Positions 7,251 to 18,700 of a stretch of 35,339 bases of DNA are shown piece after piece. The stretch lies in assembly GCA_001799255.1 (NCBI GenBank), contig MGTC01000046.1, positions 1-35,339 of the forward strand, read 5' to 3'. Within the stretch, counting starts at the first letter, position 1. Each line of letters starts with the position of its first letter. A program made the position numbers and the translations under genes. This DNA comes from Deltaproteobacteria bacterium RIFOXYD12_FULL_55_16 (lineage in GTDB: Bacteria > Desulfobacterota > Desulfobulbia > Desulfobulbales > Desulfurivibrionaceae). Under the pieces are notes generated by a model. That model did no database searches, had not been told where the DNA came from, and was given only the letters and a program-made list of their open reading frames with translations.

Positions 7251-9029
7251 ATGAAAACCTACAAATCGAGTAAGCGCTATTCCTGCCGTCTAAGTCTGTT
7301 GAGCGCCGTAATCCTTACGGGCGCTTCACTTTCCGCTGCCCATGCCGCCCCGCCTCCAGACGCGGGCACGATCATGGACTCGACCAAGGCCCCGGCCCTG
7401 AGCAAGCCAGCAACCAGTCCGACTATCGATGTCAAGGAGACCGCCCGGCCCGGCCTGGCCATCGCCAAGGATACCAAGGTCAAGGTGGCCAAGATCATGG
7501 TCACCGGCATGACTGTGGTCACTCAGGAGGAGCTGGCCAAAATCCTGGCCGGCTACGAGGGTAAAACCCTTACTTTCGTCGAGCTCAACCAGCTCACCGG
7601 CGATATCAGCAAATACTACCGCGACCGGGGCTATCTGCTGGCCAGGGCCTACCTGCCCAAGCAGGAGATCAAGGACGGCAAGCTGGAAGTGGCGGTGCTC
7701 GAAGGCAAGATCGACAAGATCGATATCAACATGGATGAGGCTAAACGCCTGCGCAAGTCCCAGGTTGAGGCCATCGCCGCTAATCTCAAGAAAGAGGCGG
7801 TCGCCAAAGACAGCAAACTCGAACGCGGCCTGCTGCTGCTCAACGATCTGCCGGGTGTAAATGTGAGCTCGACCCTCACCCCCGGTTCGACCGTTGGCGC
7901 GGCTGATCTGCTGCTCAAGGTCAAGGAGAGCCGTCTGATTACCGGCGCGGTTGACGCGGATAACTTTGGCAACCGCTACACCGGCACCTATCGGGCCGGG
8001 GCCTCTCTTAATGTCAATGATCTGACCGGCTACGGCGATCAGCTTTCTCTTAGGGGCCAGACCGGGGGCAGCGGCCTGCTCCTTGGCCGGGTCGGTTATA
8101 ACCTGCCGGTGGGCCCCAACGGCACCAAGGTCGGCATCTCCTACGCCAATATGGCCTATGAACTCGGCAAGGATCTCGAAATCCTTGGCTACGAAGGCAC
8201 TTCCAATGTGCTGGGCGCCTACGTTGCTCATCCCTTTATCCGCTCCCGCCGCACCAATCTCTACGGTACCCTTGGCTACGATTACAAGCAGATGGAGGAC
8301 GAATCCAAAAGCGTAATTATCAACGACCGCCAGGTCAATGTGGTAAACGCGGGCCTTAACGGCGACTGGCGTGACGGCATCGGCGGCGGCGCGGTCAATG
8401 CCGCGGGCTTGAGCCTGTCCATGGGCAATCTCGATATCCAGGATGTCCAGGCTCGGCTTGCCGATACCTGGGCCGGCGGGGTACCGCCGATTCCCGGTCA
8501 ACGCACCGACGGCAGCTTCAGCAAGATCCGCTACAACCTTTCCCGGATGCAGTATCTAACCCCAAGGTTTTCCACCTATGCCTCTCTGCAGGGCCAGTTT
8601 GCCTCGGGCAATCTTGATTCTTCCGAAAAATTCAGCCTGGGCGGCCCTTACGGGGTGCGCGCCTACCCGCAGGGCGAAGCAGCGGCCGACGAGGCCCTGC
8701 TGGTCAATCTGGAGCTGCGCTGGGATATGCCCCTTGGTACCAGGTTCGGCATTCCGCAGCTGGTCTTCTTCTACGATTTCGGCCGGGTGCTCAAGCTGCA
8801 TGACGAGCCCTGGTACGGCTGGCAGGGAGGCAACACCGCTCTGCTCAACAGCTACAGCATTGACGGCGCCGGTATCGGCTTTAATCTGACCAAGTCTGAG
8901 GATTATGTGCTGCGCGCTGTCTATGCCCGCAAGATCCGTGACAACGCGGGCGCCGACTCCAGGGGCAACGATTCTGACAACCGGGATAACGACAATCGTT
9001 TCTGGTTGCAGATGATGAAACAGTTTTAA
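7251..9029 (+). CDS. TPS outer-membrane transporter TpsB (FhaC/ShlB/HecB family)
   Basis: MKTYKSSKRYSCRLSLLSAVILTGASLSAAHA signal peptide. POTRA-like VAKIMVTGMTVVTQEELAKILAGYEGKTLTFVELNQLTGDISKYYRDRGYLLARAYLPKQEIKDGKLEVAVLEGKI. Beta-barrel C-terminus with FSLGGPYGVRAYPQGEAAADEALLVNLELRW and terminal ...NRFWLQMMKQF. Confidence 0.92.
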   Translation: MKTYKSSKRYSCRLSLLSAVILTGASLSAAHAAPPPDAGTIMDSTKAPALSKPATSPTIDVKETARPGLAIAKDTKVKVAKIMVTGMTVVTQEELAKILAGYEGKTLTFVELNQLTGDISKYYRDRGYLLARAYLPKQEIKDGKLEVAVLEGKIDKIDINMDEAKRLRKSQVEAIAANLKKEAVAKDSKLERGLLLLNDLPGVNVSSTLTPGSTVGAADLLLKVKESRLITGAVDADNFGNRYTGTYRAGASLNVNDLTGYGDQLSLRGQTGGSGLLLGRVGYNLPVGPNGTKVGISYANMAYELGKDLEILGYEGTSNVLGAYVAHPFIRSRRTNLYGTLGYDYKQMEDESKSVIINDRQVNVVNAGLNGDWRDGIGGGAVNAAGLSLSMGNLDIQDVQARLADTWAGGVPPIPGQRTDGSFSKIRYNLSRMQYLTPRFSTYASLQGQFASGNLDSSEKFSLGGPYGVRAYPQGEAAADEALLVNLELRWDMPLGTRFGIPQLVFFYDFGRVLKLHDEPWYGWQGGNTALLNSYSIDGAGIGFNLTKSEDYVLRAVYARKIRDNAGADSRGNDSDNRDNDNRFWLQMMKQF

Positions 9030-9050
9030 TTTCAGATATACTTTCCGCGG

Positions 9051-9233
9051 ATGAAGGTAAAAGATCTTATTGCGTTGATTGAGAACGATGGTTGGTCGCA
9101 AGTGCGACAAAAAGGGAGTCATCGTCAGTTTCATCATTTTTTAAAAGCAGGAACCGTAACTATCTCAGGAAAACTAAGTGTTGATGTTCCGCCCGGTACG
9201 CTTAACAGCGTATTGAAACAAGCGGGATTATAG
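9051..9233 (+). CDS. hicA: HicA-like mRNA interferase toxin
   Basis: MKVKDLIALIENDGWSQVRQKGSHRQFHHFLKAGTVTISGKLSVDVPPGTLNSVLKQAGL, 60 aa. GSHRQF catalytic-His region and dsRBD-like fold signature. Starts 21 bp after the tpsB stop. Confidence 0.92.
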   Translation: MKVKDLIALIENDGWSQVRQKGSHRQFHHFLKAGTVTISGKLSVDVPPGTLNSVLKQAGL

Positions 9234-9244
9234 GAGGTTTCTTT

Positions 9245-9457
9245 ATGCGTTATATGGTGGTTGTCGAGGAAGGTACTGACAGTTTAGGGGCATATGTCCC
9301 TGATCTTCCGGGCTGCGTTGCTGTAGGGGAGTCACGGCAAGAAGTGATGCAACTTATTCAGGAAGCCATCGAATTTCATCTTGAGGGCATTAAGGTTCAA
9401 GGTGTTGCTGTACCCCAGCCACATTCATACAGCGAGTTTGTTGAGGTATATGCTTAA
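9245..9457 (+). CDS. hicB: HicB-like antitoxin (short, 70 aa)
   Basis: MRYMVVVEEGTDSLGAYVPDLPGCVAVGESRQEVMQLIQEAIEFHLEGIKVQGVAVPQPHSYSEFVEVYA. The GAYVPDLPGCVAVGES...EAIEFHLEG signature is typical. AGGAGG-like RBS just upstream. Confidence 0.92.
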   Translation: MRYMVVVEEGTDSLGAYVPDLPGCVAVGESRQEVMQLIQEAIEFHLEGIKVQGVAVPQPHSYSEFVEVYA

Positions 9458-9479
9458 ATTAGGGGTTGTCCCTAATTTA
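9455..9479. promoter_or_regulatory. Perfect inverted repeat (10-bp stem, 5-nt loop) at the hicB stop codon, upstream of tpsA
   Basis: TAAATTAGGG-GTTGT-CCCTAATTTA. The left arm begins with the hicB TAA stop. No clear U-tract follows (CTCTAAGAAAA). Confidence 0.75.
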
Positions 9480-9562
9480 CTCTAAGAAAAAAAGTAAGCA
9501 TGATCAGCCGTTAGACAGCTTTCACTAACCGAAGTAAGGGCGATTTAAATAGGAGAGACACC

Positions 9563-9764
9563 GTGAGAAAAATCAAAAGAATGAGCAGCCGGATCAAAAG
9601 CAAGAAGACAGCAAGTAATTCCAGTCGGCGTATTATGACCTCCGACAGCGGGGTCATGTCTGCCTTGCGGCGACCGGGCGCGGTTGTCGGCGCCGTTGTC
9701 GGCCTGTTAGCCGCCTCTCTTAGCGGCCAGGCCTATGCCCTTGATGCCAATGCCCTGCCCACCG
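9563..9764 (+). other. Long signal-peptide region of the giant TpsA
   Basis: ~66-residue extension: highly basic N-region (MRKIKRMSSRIKSKKTASNSSRR), hydrophobic GAVVGAVVGLLAASLSG, AYA-type cleavage before LDANALPTGG. Confidence 0.6.
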
Positions 9765-12700
9765 GCGGCAACATCACCTCAGGCCAGGGCAGCATCAGCC
9801 AGAGCGGCGCCAACATGACGGTGAACCAGGCGAGCCAGCAACTGATCGCCAACTGGAACACCTTTAACATCGGTCAGAACGCCTCGGTCAACTTTGCCCA
9901 GCCTAACGCCCAGGCTGTGGCCCTGAACCGGGTTGCCGCCTCCGATGCCTCGTTGATCATGGGTTCGCTCACTGCCAATGGTCAGGTTTTTCTCATCAAC
10001 CCCAACGGGGTGATCTTCGGCTCCACCGCCAAGGTGGATGTCCAGGGCCTGGTGGCTTCTACCCTTAATATCACCGATGCCAACTTTCTCTCCGGCAACT
10101 ACAGCTTCATCAACGGCGGCTCGGCTGGTTCGATCCTCAACCAGGGCCAGATCAACGCCGCTGATGGCGGTTATGTGGTGATGCTCGCCCCCGAGGTAAT
10201 CAACGAAGGTATCGTCACCGCCCGTATGGGTACGGTCGCCCTGGTTGCCGGTGACGCGGTCACCATGGATATGGTCGGCGACGGCTTGATCAATTTCGCG
10301 ATCAATCAGGGCGCGGTTGGCGCCCTGGCCAGCAATAAAGGGCTGATCAAGGCCGACGGCGGCCTGGTCTATATGGGCGCCCGTGGCGCCGGCGATCTGG
10401 CTGCCACCGTGGTTAACAATGAAGGGATCATCGAGGCCCAGGGCCTGGTTGAGCGGGATGGCAAGATTTTCCTGACCGGCGGGGACGAGGGCATTGTCGC
10501 CAACAGCGGCAGTCTGGATGCTTCCAGCGTCGCCGGTAAGGGCGGCAGCGTCGCAGTATTGGGCGACCTGGTTTCCATGTCCGGCAATATCAACGCCGAC
10601 GGTGCCACCGGCGGTGGTACCGTCCTGATAGGCGGTGACTTTCAGGGTAAAAATGCCGATGTCCAGAATGCTTCTCGCACTGTGGTGAGAGGCACCATCA
10701 GCGCCGATGCCATTGAAAGTGGCGATGGCGGTAAGGTTATTGTTTGGGCCGATGAGATCACCGGCTTTTCCGGTAATATCAGCGCCACCGGCGTGGATAA
10801 GGGCGGCTTCGTCGAAGTTTCCGGCAAAGGCTCTCTGCTGTTTACCGGTCAGGTCGATGTAAGTGCCTCTTCCGGTGTATCCGGCACCATTCTTCTTGAT
10901 CCCACAAATATCATTATCGCGGACGTCGGTGCAGATGATGCTCAGGTGGCCGACGGCAGTATTCTGTTTGCCGATGGTGGCGCAGTTGATTATACTATTA
11001 GCGATGAAGCGCTCGAAGCGCTGACAGGTAATATCGTCCTTGAAGCAACCAATGACATTACGATCAATAAGGCGCTGGTACTGACCAACCAAACGCCAGG
11101 TGAAACGGTTACTTTTCGGGCTAACAATGACTTCACCATGGCTGCCAGCACGGGTATCACGACCGCCGGCGGTAGCGTTGTGATCACGGCTAATGCTGAT
11201 AGCGCAGGTGGTGGTAATGTTTCTCTTGGTTCACAAATAGACACTGACCTTGCGGCTGGTGGCTCGATCACCATCAACGGCGTCAATATCACGACGACGG
11301 CTGGTTCGATCGGCCTGTTCACCGATAATGCGGCTGTTGATATCAACGCGACCGGAAACGTAAGCCTCGGCGCCCTCGTGGTCACAGGTGGTGGTTCCTT
11401 CACGTCCGACGGTGTTAACTTCGCAACCGGCGCTGGCGCTTCAATTACCACCAGTGGCGGCAACGTCGATATCAACCACTCGGGCAGCGTTGCCTTTGGC
11501 ACGACCGTAAGTTCCGGTGCCGGTACGATCGACGTCGATAATGCGGCAACCGGTGTCAGCTTGGCGGCGAATATTACCTCAGTCGGCGCTGGCATTAATT
11601 TTGGCACGAATCCGCTTACCCTCACCGGTGCGGTCGAAGTGTCTTCGGGCGCGGGCGCCGGCGATATCGCCTTCGGTTCAACTGTGGATGGCGCGTTTGA
11701 CCTGTCGGTTATTGGTGGGACAGGCAACGTTACCTTTACTGGGGTTGTTGGCGGCGGCACGGCGCTAAATAGTCTTACCGCCAGCGGTTCGGCGATCAGC
11801 ATCAACGACATTGGTGACGCTGGCAATGTGGGTGTGACCAACGCCACACAACTCACCAGCTCTACCGGTACCGTCACGCTGATTGGCACGACCTATAAAA
11901 CCGCAGGGACGCAGACTTACGATTCGAACAACAACGGCTTCACGCTCTCGAATGCTGGAACCGTCACCTTAACTTCCAGTGCCGACGCGATCAATTTTAA
12001 TAACGGTACCATTACCCTTGCTGGTAACCTGACGGTGGATCCTGCCAGTGGGCAATTTGCCAGCGGCGCGATCACGGGTGCAGGCTCCTCGGATATCTCG
12101 ATTACCACGGCTAACGCATCCATTACCACGGGCGCAATAACCGCGGCCGGGCTGGTGACCATGAATGCCGGAACGTCAACGATAGCAACCGGGCTGATCA
12201 CTTCCGCCAACGTTGATGGAATAGCACTCAGCGCCGACACCGGCGTTACAACTGGCGCCCTGACGACCGCTGGTGGCGCCGTCGTCGTGACCAGCACGAC
12301 CGGTGGCCAGAGTCTCGGCGCGATCCAGACGGCCAGTGGCCTTGGCGGCGGTGACACCGGGGGTTCGGTTACGCTGAATTCCACGACGGGAAATATTGCC
12401 CTGGGCGGGAGTATTGACACGACCAACGCTGGCGCGGCCGGAACTGCTGGTATAGTCGACTTCAACGGGCCGGTCCTGTTGGCTGGAAACGTCACGATCC
12501 GTACCAATGCCCTCACAACCGACCAGAACATCACCATTGATGAGACTGTCAACGGTGCGCAGACGTTGACGCTCGATGCTGGCACAGGCGACGTTTCGGT
12601 AACCGCCGCGATCGGTGGATCGACGCCACTGACGGGTTTCACCGTTTCTTCATCGAACACCTTCACGAACTCGGGAACGATCGCTGTTGATGATGCAACG

Positions 12701-15700
12701 GGCATCGTTGTCAATGCGGCTGCCGGTGTAACGATCAATGCCAACGTCTCGACAACCAATGATTTGATCACGATTAACTCCGACAGCGATGGCAACGGAA
12801 CCGGTGACCTGACGGTTGCCAACGCCGTGTCCATCGACACGAACGGCGGTACCTTGAGCATTACCGCTAACGATCTGATTCTTACCGGGACGGGGGCGCT
12901 GGCATCGGACGCCGGCAACACGACCATTACCGTTTCCGATAACGGCTCGATCGGCCTGGGCGCGACGGTGGGTAACCTGCATATTACTGATGCCGAACTC
13001 GGCAACATCACCGCCAATAACCTCACGCTTGTCGGTGGTTCTGCGACAGTTGATCAGATTACTGCGGCCAACAGCGATACCATTCTCGGTACGGTGACGG
13101 TTGATGTCAGCGGCACGGTATCGGTGGCCACTAACGCCTCGACCTTTGCCAATGCGGTCACGCTTGATGGCGCCACTGGCGTTGTGCTCAATCAAGATCT
13201 GTCCACCGAAAGTGGAGTGATTACGCTCAACGGGGATGTGACGGTTAACGGTGCCAGAACCCTCATTACCACGGCAGTTGGCGCCGGCGCGGCGGTCGTT
13301 ATCACCGATGACCTCGGCGGCAACGCGGGCGTCGATACCCTCTCGGTTACTGCCGGAACGGGAGTCGTCACGCTTGCCTTCAACTCGGGCACCTCGACGG
13401 CCGCCGCAATCGGCGCCACCGGTGGGGTTGCAGATACCCTTGATGACCTGACCATCGTATCCGCCGGTTCAATAATCCTTGGCAATATCGGTATTGTTGC
13501 GACCTCGGGTCTTGAAACCGGATCGGGGGTTCTTTCCCTTCCGGCCGCGACGACCTTGAAGGGGACTAACTATCATGTCACCGACGGTTTGAGTTTCACC
13601 AGCACGGTGACTGTTGGTGCCAACGCGACGATACTGACCGGCGGCTTGGCGACACAGGACGTGACTTTTGCCAGCACCATCAATGCTGACGCAGTAGCTA
13701 ATGCGCGTTCCCTCACCATCAATACCGGCGTTGGCGGCGATATCTCCATCACCGACGCCGTGGGCGGAGCTCAGGCTTTGAGCGGCGGCGTCACCCTCAC
13801 GGGTACCGATGTCGCGACGGCTGCCATCACCACTACGGGGGCTGATGGTGCCGTAGGCGCGATCGGTGCCAATGGCGGCAATGTCTCCATCACCTCCACC
13901 GGCGCCCTCAATGTGACCGGCGCGATAACCGCCAACGGCGGCGCTGGTACCGGGCCTGGAGACTTCGCTGGCGGCAATGCCGGCAGCGTTACCGTCAACA
14001 TCAACGGCACCTTCACTGCCTTGGGCGCTATTAACGCCGTTGGCGGCGCGGCGGCCAACGCAGGTACGGGCGGCGCCGGCGGTGCCGGCGCGGTAACCAG
14101 CGCGAATGCCAGCATCACAACGCTCGCCATCACCACTAATGGCGGTGCCAGCCCCACCGGCACCGGCGGCAATGCCGGTACCGTGGCGGTGGATGTCGAT
14201 CTTGACGATTCCAATAATGGTGTCCTCACGATCGGCGGCATTATCAGCGCTCAGGGCGGCGTTGGCAATGTCGGCGCTTTGAATGGCACGGGCAACACCG
14301 TTGTGCTGCGAGGCGGTGACGGTGTCGGCTTCAGTGACAAGAACATCACCGGTAGCACCGTAACCATTAACGCCGATGCTGATACTGATGGCGTAGGCGA
14401 TCTGACCGGCACCACCGGCATTGTCACCGCCACCGCCACCAGTGGCACCGGCATCAGTCTGACCGGCCAAAGCGTCGGCAACGGCACCGCCATCAACGTG
14501 GTGCTGGGCAGCGGCAGCGCGATCAACCTTACTTCGATCGGCGCCGCAGGCGCCAACGATGGTGATATTGATATCGCCTCTACTGCCAATGTGCTGATCG
14601 GCACGGTTGCTGTTACGGATGCGGTAAACACCACTGACGTGACGGTCACCACTTCTGGCGCGGCCAATATCAGCACCAATGCCAGTACGGTGATCACCGA
14701 AACCCGCAACGTCAATCTTATGCTCAAGGCCGGCGTCAACGGCAACATCTCCATTGATGGTACGACCGACACCTATACTGCCGGCACCTGGGCTCTGGAT
14801 GCGAATGGTGGTAATGTCGGCGTCACCGCCGGCAATATCCTGACCACCGCGGCTGGGATAACCAGCGGTGCTATAACCATCGGCGGCAATGGCGGCGTCG
14901 GCGGCAATGTGACCATCGCCGGTACGATCAGCACCGGCATTGCGACTTCTGCAGGGGCAGATCCCACCTCCGGCGGCATCACCATCAATAACGTTGTCGG
15001 CAACGTTTCCGGCGGCGGCAGTATTACGACGGGTAACGCGGTTCTTGGCGGGCAGATTGATGTTAACGGCACCGCCGGGAACATCTCGATTACCTCCGGC
15101 GGCACGGTTGATGGCCTGACGCTCACCAGTGGCTCTGCATCGGCTGACGACACCGCAGTCAATGGCGGCACCGCCCAGGCAGGCAATGTCAGCATAACCG
15201 CAGACAGCATCGGCAAGACGACTCAAGTGGTCATCACGGCCGGCAACGCCACGATGAGCAACGATGGCGGTGGTGCTACAGTCGCCAACGCCGGTGATAT
15301 CACCCTGACTGCCAACGAAGCGACAACCGGCGGCATCGGCGCCGCACTGACCCCGGTGAGCGTGACCACGGGTACCGCCTCGGGTGCCGATACTAACAAT
15401 GGCACTGCTCTGTCCGTTACCACGGCCGGCGACGACGCCACCGGCAATGTTTACATCCGTTTCCCCGGCAGCGTGGATGGCGATACCAGCTTTTCGCTCG
15501 TCACAGATACTGATGACGCATCGTCTCAGCAGATTTCTCTTGAAGTGGCTGCCGGCGACATCGTTCTCGCAGGCGACACATCGGCCAGCGAGGCGGGCGA
15601 CGGCATACGCCTTGCCGCTACGGACAACGTGAATGCTGCCGCGACCAACGGCAATATCATTATGGGTGCATTCGACATCACCTCGGTTGGCGGCGCCATC

Positions 15701-18700
15701 GAACTGGTGGCAGTGAATGATATCACTACCGCTGGCGGCGAAATCAACAGCAACCTCGCCGGCGCGGCAGGTTCCAGCGCCGGGAATGTCACTATTGACA
15801 TCGGTGGCGACATCACCGGCACACTGGCCATCACCGCCAATGGCGTGGACAACGGCGCGGGTGCGGGCGGCAATGCCGGTACGATCTTTGTAGACGCCGA
15901 AGGCACCGTAGCCTTGGGCGTTATATCGGCAGCCGCTGGCAGCAGCACGGGCGGTGGCGGCATCGGCGGTACCAAGGGCGGCGCGGCCACCATCAGTGCC
16001 GTGACCCAAACCGGCGGCGTGCGCATTGATGCGGTCGGCAACTCGACCATTACCAGCATCACTACCGCCGGCGGCGCCGGACATACGGCTGCTGCCGGTG
16101 GCGTGGCAGGCGACATTGACATCAATGTCGCTACGGGCACCATGACCGTCGGCGGCCTTACTGCCACGGGCGGTGCGGGTGCGGGCGCCGGCAACGGCGC
16201 AGCGGGCGGTGCAATCAGCGTGACTGCGGATAACGGTATCACCCTGAACGCCGCGACGACGATCACCTCTGCGGCCGGCGCCAACGGCACCCCAGGTGCA
16301 GGCGGTTTGATCACCATAGACGACAATCTGATCATCAATGGTGCCACGGTGATTACCAGCGGGACAACCGCCGGTAATATCGTCTTCAACGGCACCGTCG
16401 AAGCCACCGCCGACTATATCGATACCCTCGGTCTGACGGCCGGCACGGGCAGTATTGACTTCAACGGCGTGGTGGGCGGCAACAGCAACCCGCTCGGCGC
16501 AGTGACCGTCGTTAGCGCGACCAACTTCGACGCCGTGGCCTTCACCGCCTATGGCTTCACCCACAACGCCGGCACCGGCTATACCACCTTCACCGGTGCG
16601 CTGAATACCAGCGGCGGTGCGGCTAACCAGGCCGGCGCCAGTGTCAGCATCGGCACCGGCGGCAACTCCGGCACCATCACGATGACCAGCGTCACCACCG
16701 ACGGCGGCAGCACTGCGGCTACTGCGGTCAACGGTGCGGCGGGCAACGTCACCTTGCAGAGCAATAGCGGTGACGTTGCGGTCAGCGGCACCATCAGCGC
16801 CCAGGGCGCAGACGTAAATGTGGGCGTTCAAAATGGCGGCGCGGGCGGCAACGTGGGTATTACGGTCGCAGCGGGCGCCGGTACCATCTCCGTGGCAGCC
16901 ATCACTACCGATGGTGGAAATGACACTGATAATGCTGAGGTAGGCGGCAATGCCGGCACTATCAACCTGAATACCAATGGCGGCACGATCACCTTGAATG
17001 GCGCCTACTCCACAGTGGGCGGCACGGGTGCTACTGCCGGCAACGGCGGTTCCGCGCAGTTCCAGGATGCCGTCGTGCTCGGCGGTGCGACCTCGGTTAC
17101 TACCACCGGCAATACCGGCGGTATCGTGACCTTCGGCAGCACCATCAATGGCGCGTTTGATCTGGATATCTCTTCCGGTACTGGTGCCGTGACTGTCACC
17201 GGCGCAATCGGCGGCACTGCCGCGCTTGCTACTCTGGACATTAACCAGGCCGGGGGAACCGGCACCATTGACCTGGCCAACATCGGCGCGGGCGATACGG
17301 TAACGACTCAGGCCGGTGTTACGGGCGTAACCCGCATCGGTAACGCCGCAACCGCCGACCTGAACCTCAATGGCGTCACCTACAACACCAACGACACCCA
17401 GACCTGGATGGCTGCGGCTGGACTGAACATTGACGTGCTGGGTGGGGGCGCACCGGTTACCTTCACCAGCTCCGCCGATACCATCAACTTCAATACCGCC
17501 ACCGTCTCGCTGGGTAATAGCGCCAACCTCATCGTTATTTCCAACGGCGGCGCGATCAACGCTCTGGCCGGCATTGACGGCACCACTGACGAGGATGTCA
17601 CATTGAACGCTGGAGCTGGCACAGTCGATGTTGGCCAGATCGGCACGGGCGTTGCAGGGGGTATCAACGATGTCATTATCACCGGCAACGGCGGCGTTAC
17701 GCTGCGCGGCAATATCACTACTAGCGATGATGGTGCGGATAACGGCTTGGTCACCATCAACGGCACGGCTACAATCAAGGCTGACCTGATCATCAATACG
17801 ACTGATGGCGGTGGCGCGATTGACCTTGACGCCATCACCGGCGATACCGCAGGCGCTGGCTGGGATTTGACCCTTAACGCGGGCGCGGGCACCGTCACCG
17901 TCGGCACCATCGGTACCGACGCGGCTGCCGACCGCATCAACCTGGTGGCCATCACCGGCGCAACGATCAACCTCAACGGTTCCATCTTCACTGGTGAAGA
18001 TGGGGCCGGAGTAGACGGCGACGTGGACATCAACGGCGCGGTTACTCTCGGGGCCGATGTCACCATCAATACGACCGACGATGGCGGTGGCCAGGCCGGT
18101 AATCTCGATTTCAGTGCCGCAGTCAATTCCGATGGCACCTCGCGGGCGTTGACCATCACCACAACCGGTGATAACGTCACCTTTAACGCTGCGGTTGGCA
18201 CCACCGCCGCCTTGAGCAAGCTGGACATCACCGATGCGGCGATCGTGACCTTGCAGGCCGTTGATACCAACGGCGCGACGGGTATCGTGGTTGGCTCCAA
18301 CTCTGCTGTTACGCAGATCATCCTCAACGGCAACCTTGATTCCACCGACGGCGATGCCGCAGACAATGGTGGCGCGATTACCCTCAACAGCGCCAATATT
18401 GACCTGACTGCCACGGTCACGCTGGATTCCGACGATGCCACCGGCACCGACGGCGCGATAACCATCGGCAATGCCGCAGGTGACGACCTCGACGCAACCG
18501 CCGCCGGCACTCAAGGCCTGAACATTCGGGCTGGCGCCGGCACCCTGATTGTAAACAGCGATTTTGGCGCCAACACCCGCTTGGGCGCGGTTGATGTGGA
18601 TGCCACCGGTACGGTCACCTGGAACGGCGATATCCTGACCTGGAACGGCAATGTCAACTTCCAGGGGGTTACCGGGACGATCAACGTTGCCGCTAACGAG

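Noticed and set aside
7326-8501. 391-aa minus-strand ORF
   Set aside because: Antisense to tpsB; no recognisable domain.
9455-9479. Intrinsic terminator after hicB
   Set aside because: Stem is perfect but A/T-rich at its base and no run of T follows; reported only as an unexplained hairpin.
9779-11092. 437-aa minus-strand ORF
   Set aside because: Antisense of the conserved TPS/haemagglutination domain; shadow ORF.
11917-13026. Pro/Val/Ala-rich minus-strand ORFs (this one and many similar, e.g. 17380..18510, 27595..28683, 31171..32286, 34123..35181)
   Set aside because: Low-complexity translations of the opposite strand of repetitive tpsA sequence; overlap a well-supported plus-strand gene.
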